In this document: piece after piece, positions 59,879 through 64,000 of the stretch | How the letters are laid out: every line of letters starts with the position of its first letter | Numbering within the stretch: the first letter of the stretch is position 1 | Assembly (NCBI GenBank): GCA_011109175.1 | Contig: RDEW01000001.1 | Span: 2,375,868 to 2,439,867 of the forward strand | Direction of reading: 5' to 3' | Origin: Dicyema japonicum | Lineage: Eukaryota > Dicyemida > Rhombozoa > Dicyemidae | DNA length: 64,000 nt | The notes under the pieces: model-generated | Databases searched by the model: none | What the model saw: only the letters and a program-made list of their open reading frames with translations | Told to the model about the DNA's origin: nothing | Position numbers and translations under genes: made by a program

Positions 59879-61343
59879 GAGTCCCAAGTCTCTACACGAT
59901 TGACTGCAGCAAACACGCCGTCTTAAATTAAAGTAGTTGCGTAGATTGACATATCTAAACGTCGTTGATTGCTATTTATAGTTATATTCTCAATTAGTAC
60001 TGCGAGCTCCTTATCACACATAGCACTTCCAGTGGAGAGTCCAAGTCCTTCGAGGAACCCTTATTGATTCATCTGTCCGTCATCTAGCACTTCTGAGCCC
60101 TTGGACGTGGGTAAACTTATAATCCTCACGTATCATCCAATTTTGAGAACCTTACGACTGAATGATTGTCGAAATTTCAGTATCATGAGGAAGAGATCCA
60201 TGGTTGGGAGAGATCTTTGAAGACATGGACGTGCTATTTGGCTGCAATTCATGATTTTGTTATTTACATTTGGCTTATTATTGGTGACATTATCATTAAC
60301 ATCATTACCTTGACACGTGTCAACTAATGATTTTGATAAACATAATAAAGGGCTAATCAACCTTATATTTCGCTGTTTTTCCTAAAGTAGATGATTTGAG
60401 AGATAAAAATAGATATCTCTTAAATGCAGACAAAATTGATTTTTGATAAATTGGGTTTTCCAAAATTACAAATAAAACATGATCACTTCCTGGTGCTCAA
60501 GAGTTACTCTGTTCACCTACAGGACGACTCTTCTCGTTTATGTGGTAAGTCTTACTATGGAAGTCCTCTTTGCCAAGGATCGATATAGTCGGCTATAAGA
60601 TATTATTTTTGAATTTCAAGATAACTACGAATGAAGCGATCCATCGATCCAAGTAATCTATACAAATATTCTAAGACCTGTGCTGAGGTTACGTACCTTT
60701 ATTGCATAAAATTTCGTTTTATTACGGATGAAAGCCTATGGCCTTTTCTTCGAGGATAGACTGATAGACGAGGTTCTGAACGGTGCCAGACGCACGCAGT
60801 ATCCACGTTCGGATTTCAACCGGAACAAAAACTGTAAACACTTGGGGGATTATCTGTCAAGCTCCACATTGAGATGATTCTATGTTGCTAATAATAGCGG
60901 TTGCATGGAAAAGGGCGCACAAAGTGACCGAACAGTAGATTTCTGGAAAAATCGACATCTCTTAGGTCACTAATATGGATAAGCGGAATGTTGGCCTCAT
61001 ACGACAGTTCTCCCTCGCCGTGTCAAGCTGAGGGTACTGTCAGAACGTGTAGAGATTACTTAGTTCTTGGTTTTTAACAGTGGCCTTTGATTGATAAACG
61101 AATAATGAGAGAGTAACACGTGACAAAAATCCCAAGCACCCACATTAGCCACACTCATCATGTATTTTAATCCATGTGTGAATCAATAGGAAAATAATAA
61201 AGGTTTCCCCCGAGATATCGATCACAGAAAGATTCATCCTCCCTCTTTCAGGCAGCCTTAGCTAACTCTACTCCCATTTTTTAATTAAATTATGGAAAAT
61301 TAATTTCAATCAGGAAAACCTCTAAGGTTTACAAGTGATTATG
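59879..61343. other. Intergenic, no gene recognised
   Basis: Open frames such as 60133-60360 (-) lack homology and intron support. No repeats were recognised. Confidence 0.45.
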
Positions 61344-61760
61344 TTATGTTGTCCAATTAAGTCGTGTCCGACCCTTGGAAATCTCATGAACAAGTTTCCT
61401 CCACTCTCCCCGATCCGTCGCAATTTGGAGTAGCCTTGATATAGGCATTCCCGTGACGTCTTCCACCGTGGATAGCCACCGAGTCCTCGGTCGACAAGGT
61501 CTTCTCTTCCCAGTAATATTGCTCAGCATAATGGATCTTTCCAGGGAGTCAGAGCGGACAACATGCCCAAAGAACGCCAATCTGTATTTTACGATTCTTC
61601 CTTCTAGCGAAATATCCGTATCCACCCGTTTGAGTACATCGTTGTTTGTTATTTTGGAAGTCCAAGGATTCTTAGTAACCTCCTCCAGCACCACAGTTCA
61701 AAAGCATCAATTTTTCGTCTATCCGCCTTTTTCAGTGATTAATATCATGGAATTCGTGGC
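61344..61760 (-). mobile_element. 3' end of a non-LTR retrotransposon ORF2
   Basis: The minus-strand frame 61694-61344 reads VKYRLAFFGHVVRSDSLERS, GKRRPCRPRTRWLSTVEDV and ATDRGEWRKLVHEISKGR, the standard tail after the RT in many non-LTR elements (FGHVxR...GKRxRGRPRxRW...DRxxWRxLV). Everything upstream of this tail is missing, so it is a 5'-truncated insertion. It is a different family from the 45.9-47.4 kb copy. Confidence 0.8.
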
Positions 61761-62258
61761 ATGCCTTACGAAATTGTTAATATAAAGTTAGTGTTCCAAT
61801 GTCTCACATTAAATAATTATTCTTTCAGCTTCAAAAGAGATCATCTGTACACCACTCCCTTGGATTCCTATAACCGAAGTATTGGGTGGTTTCCTCTCTT
61901 TCCACAGTGGACTTGTGATATTTGAAGGTCTCTGCTTATGTCACCATGGGAACTGGATACTCTTGGAAGATCGTTCTTCTGGATCCTACTTTGTAGTTCA
62001 ACAGCATACCCATTAAGTGAAAGGAGTCGACGGCTAATATCGCTGTTTCATGTGAATCACTCGCTCGTAGAACAACTGCCTAGATATATGACCTTTCCCC
62101 TGCCAAGCAAATCTGACAGTTGTCGGATTTCTTTTAAGGTTAACAATTTGAGCAATCACAATTTAAAAGTTTAATAATTTTGTAATTAATATTTTAAATA
62201 AAAGTTATTAATAATTAAATTTGAAAATTAACTTAAAATTATAATTTATGTCAATCCC
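61761..62258. other. Upstream region of PGAM5; possible small minus-strand gene
   Basis: On the minus strand the blocks LLTLKEIRQLSDLLGRGKVI and RRLLSLNGYAVELQSRIQKN can be joined by a 27 nt GT-AG interval around 62030-62060, but no start or family is apparent. Confidence 0.25.
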
Positions 62259-63172
62259 ATGTGGAGGAATTTATTAACATTGTCAGCTGGATTAGCTGTG
62301 ACCTACTACATTGCTCCTGATCAGTCCAATCGTCTTCTCAGATCACTTAGACAAAACTTTGTAGTAAAAGCTGCGTCTCCGAGTATTTTAAATGAGACTC
62401 CAAAGTGGGATTTTAACTGGGATAGGTACTAATTTCTTCATTACTGGCAGTCATCAAATCCTCAACGATGTTCACCCTTCCAGTATTCCCACGGCCACGC
62501 GGACTGTTTTCATGATCCGCCATGGACAGTACAACTTGGAGGGGAAAACAGACGATGAAAGGAAATTGACTTTGTTGGGTTTTTATCGCTTTTACTCTTT
62601 AAAGGTCAAGAACAGGCTCAGATAACATCGGATAGACTATTAGCGCTGAACATTTCCGTGAATTCCGTGACTTCTTCAACAATGACTAGAGCCCGGGAAA
62701 CGGCAGAGACATTTTTCCGCGATTATAGCAAGAAAAATGAAGATTCTGAACAAGCAATGTTGATGGAGACTTGTGATCTTCTTCGTGAGGGCGCGCCCTT
62801 CCCCCCAGACCCGCCAAACTCGTTTTGTCGGTCAAACAAGGAAAATGTAAGTTCAACGGTCACGTGTCAGTTTTTGAAGGACGGTCCTCGAATTGAAGCT
62901 GCCTTCCATAAGTATTTTTACCGTGCTCCCCCATCACAGAAACGGGACAGTGTGGACGTGATCTTCTGCCATGCGAATGTGATTCGTTACCTTGTGTGCA
63001 GGTTGGTAGGTCATGTTACTGAAGGGCTCTCCAACTTCCCCCATCGAGTTGGCTGAGGATGTCTTTGTCCCATGCCTCCATTACTGAGCTGGTGATTTAC
63101 CCAAATGGTTTGGTTTCTCTGCGTCTGTTTGGAGACTGTGGACATATCCCTTCTGATAAGGTCACTTACTGA
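62259..63172 (+). CDS. PGAM5: PGAM5, mitochondrial histidine-type Ser/Thr phosphatase
   Basis: A phosphoglycerate-mutase-fold protein phosphatase anchored in mitochondria. Five exons; introns at 62426-62450, 62579-62604, 62847-62870 and 63002-63024. The product is 271 residues (human 289). The N-terminus MWRNLLTLSAGLAVTYYIAP is a single hydrophobic anchor, as in PGAM5. The linker has PKWDFNWDR (family WDxNWD). The catalytic core: FMIRHGQYNLEG (phospho-acceptor His), STMTRARETAE, LLREGAPFPPDPP, DGPRIEAAFHKYFYRA and VIFCHANVIRYLVCR (second His). The C-terminus is SLSHASITELVIYPNGLVSL and DCGHIPSDKVTY. The start at 62259 was chosen because an overlapping ATG nine bases upstream is out of frame. 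Confidence 0.95.
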
Positions 63173-63814
63173 GACTTGTTTATTTCGGAATTAATACTGG
63201 TTTTTTACATTTATGCGGTTGAATGGATTTTTAAGATTTTTATGGTCTGTGGGCGTTGTTTTCTGATAGTTGACCATTTGTCCATGTTCTCATTGTCACA
63301 TCGACTAGTGTCGCCAAGAAGGGAGACGGGAGGTTATATCTTCCTTGAGAAGATGAAGACATTAACCGTACTAAAGCTATAGTACGCTACAATACGTCAC
63401 CAGATTAACCCTTCGATCATTAACCTCTGAGCTAACGTTTTTCTTGAGAAGATGAAGACATTAACCGTACTAAAGCTATAGTACGCTACAACACGTCACC
63501 AGATTAACCCTTCGATCATTAACCTCTGAGCTAACGTTTTATGTGTCAGTGTTTAACTCGATGGTCACGTGGAAGTAACCGCATGGGGACTATAAATATT
63601 GGCCTTTGTGGAAGTCTCATTAATTTAGTTTATGGGCGGTTAAAACACTATTTAATTTCTACTATATAATGATGACTATGTAATGATGACGTAATGTGTC
63701 ACCATGACATTAAATTTTGTCCCTTAAAGATTCGATTAAAATAATGGATTTTTAATTAAAACTTAAAAACGATTCAAATTGATTCTTTAGAGTTTTAATT
63801 AGATTTTAACAAAT
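63173..63814. other. Intergenic with a 2 x 99 bp duplication
   Basis: 63344-63442 and 63443-63541 are adjacent near-identical copies, probably an assembly overlap. The rest is AT-rich with no gene recognised. Confidence 0.6.
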
Positions 63815-64000
63815 TAGCACTTTAAGCTCATCTTCACAACACGGAGTTTTCTTCCATCTCTTACAAGACGTTTTACCGACTCAGTGGTTGGAGCAATTTC
63901 TTTCATGTAGCCATAAGTTCATCTTCCTCAATCCATATTGGCACATTCTTTAGAACAATTTCCAAAACCCTCTCTTGGATTTCGATCACCTTGTGGTTTC
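63815..64000 (-). mobile_element. Start of a Jockey-like element, cut by the window end
   Basis: The minus strand repeats 54807-55025 almost base for base, including the MKEIAPTTESVKRLVRDGRK frame of the ORF1 protein. The element's 5' side runs off the window. Confidence 0.8.

Noticed and set aside
61938-62174. Plus-strand 78-residue open frame
   Set aside because: No homology, and it overlaps better-looking minus-strand blocks that are themselves unproven.

Overview
The window looks like the nuclear genome of a multicellular animal with extremely reduced introns. I read 15 protein-coding genes exon by exon. They contain about 85 introns, nearly all 21-30 nt long (extremes 19-35), GT-AG and AT-rich; 22-25 nt is the rule. 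Fourteen of the 15 are confident; the bHLH gene is less certain and contains the odd-sized introns. Ultrashort introns of this kind are a known hallmark of dicyemids (for example Dicyema), so I infer a dicyemid or a similarly reduced parasite. The gene content is animal (inactive rhomboid, Hrs, a thrombospondin-repeat/Ig secreted protein, an ETS-domain factor, PGAM5) and includes core eukaryotic genes (DNA2, CDC45, SDHD, RRP7). Predicted proteins are mostly somewhat shorter than their human counterparts.

Layout: RNF5/RNF185-like (1661-2194, -) diverges from a small coiled-coil gene (2268-2584, +). DNA2 (3480-6690, -) and an RNF8-like RING gene (7944-8566, -) follow. CDC45 (10402-12312, -) and GNB1L (12372-13346, +) are head to head across 59 bp. 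After a degenerate retrotransposon carrying a nested SINE come PFKFB (16696-18503, +, damaged), HGS/Hrs (20987-23314, +), an iRhom (24984-27035, -) and an ETS-domain factor (28446-28979, -). From 29 to 36 kb there are mostly repeats, plus a small secreted ORF (32629-32886). A bHLH(-Zip) gene (36802-37644, -) lies between pieces of non-LTR retrotransposons. From 38.5 to 47.4 kb is a retroelement-rich tract that encloses two tiny genes and a cathepsin L-like protease (42974-44128, +, with one internal TGA). Then come RRP7 (47610-48545, +), SDHD (50996-51509, +), hAT and Jockey-like debris, the thrombospondin/Ig gene (57918-59878, -) and PGAM5 (62259-63172, +).

The genes do not form an operon or a single pathway. 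DNA2 and CDC45 are both replication genes and an RNF8-like putative damage ligase lies between them; this may be coincidence. PGAM5 and SDHD are mitochondrial. HGS and the iRhom both act in membrane and receptor trafficking.

Assembly caveat: eleven runs of N are each flanked by near-identical direct repeats, and about ten further adjacent direct duplications of roughly 85-165 bp have no N. In DNA2 (89 bp period) and RRP7 (115 and 164 bp periods), collapsing the duplication restores one continuous reading frame or gene end. Most of these duplications are therefore probably unmerged contig ends.
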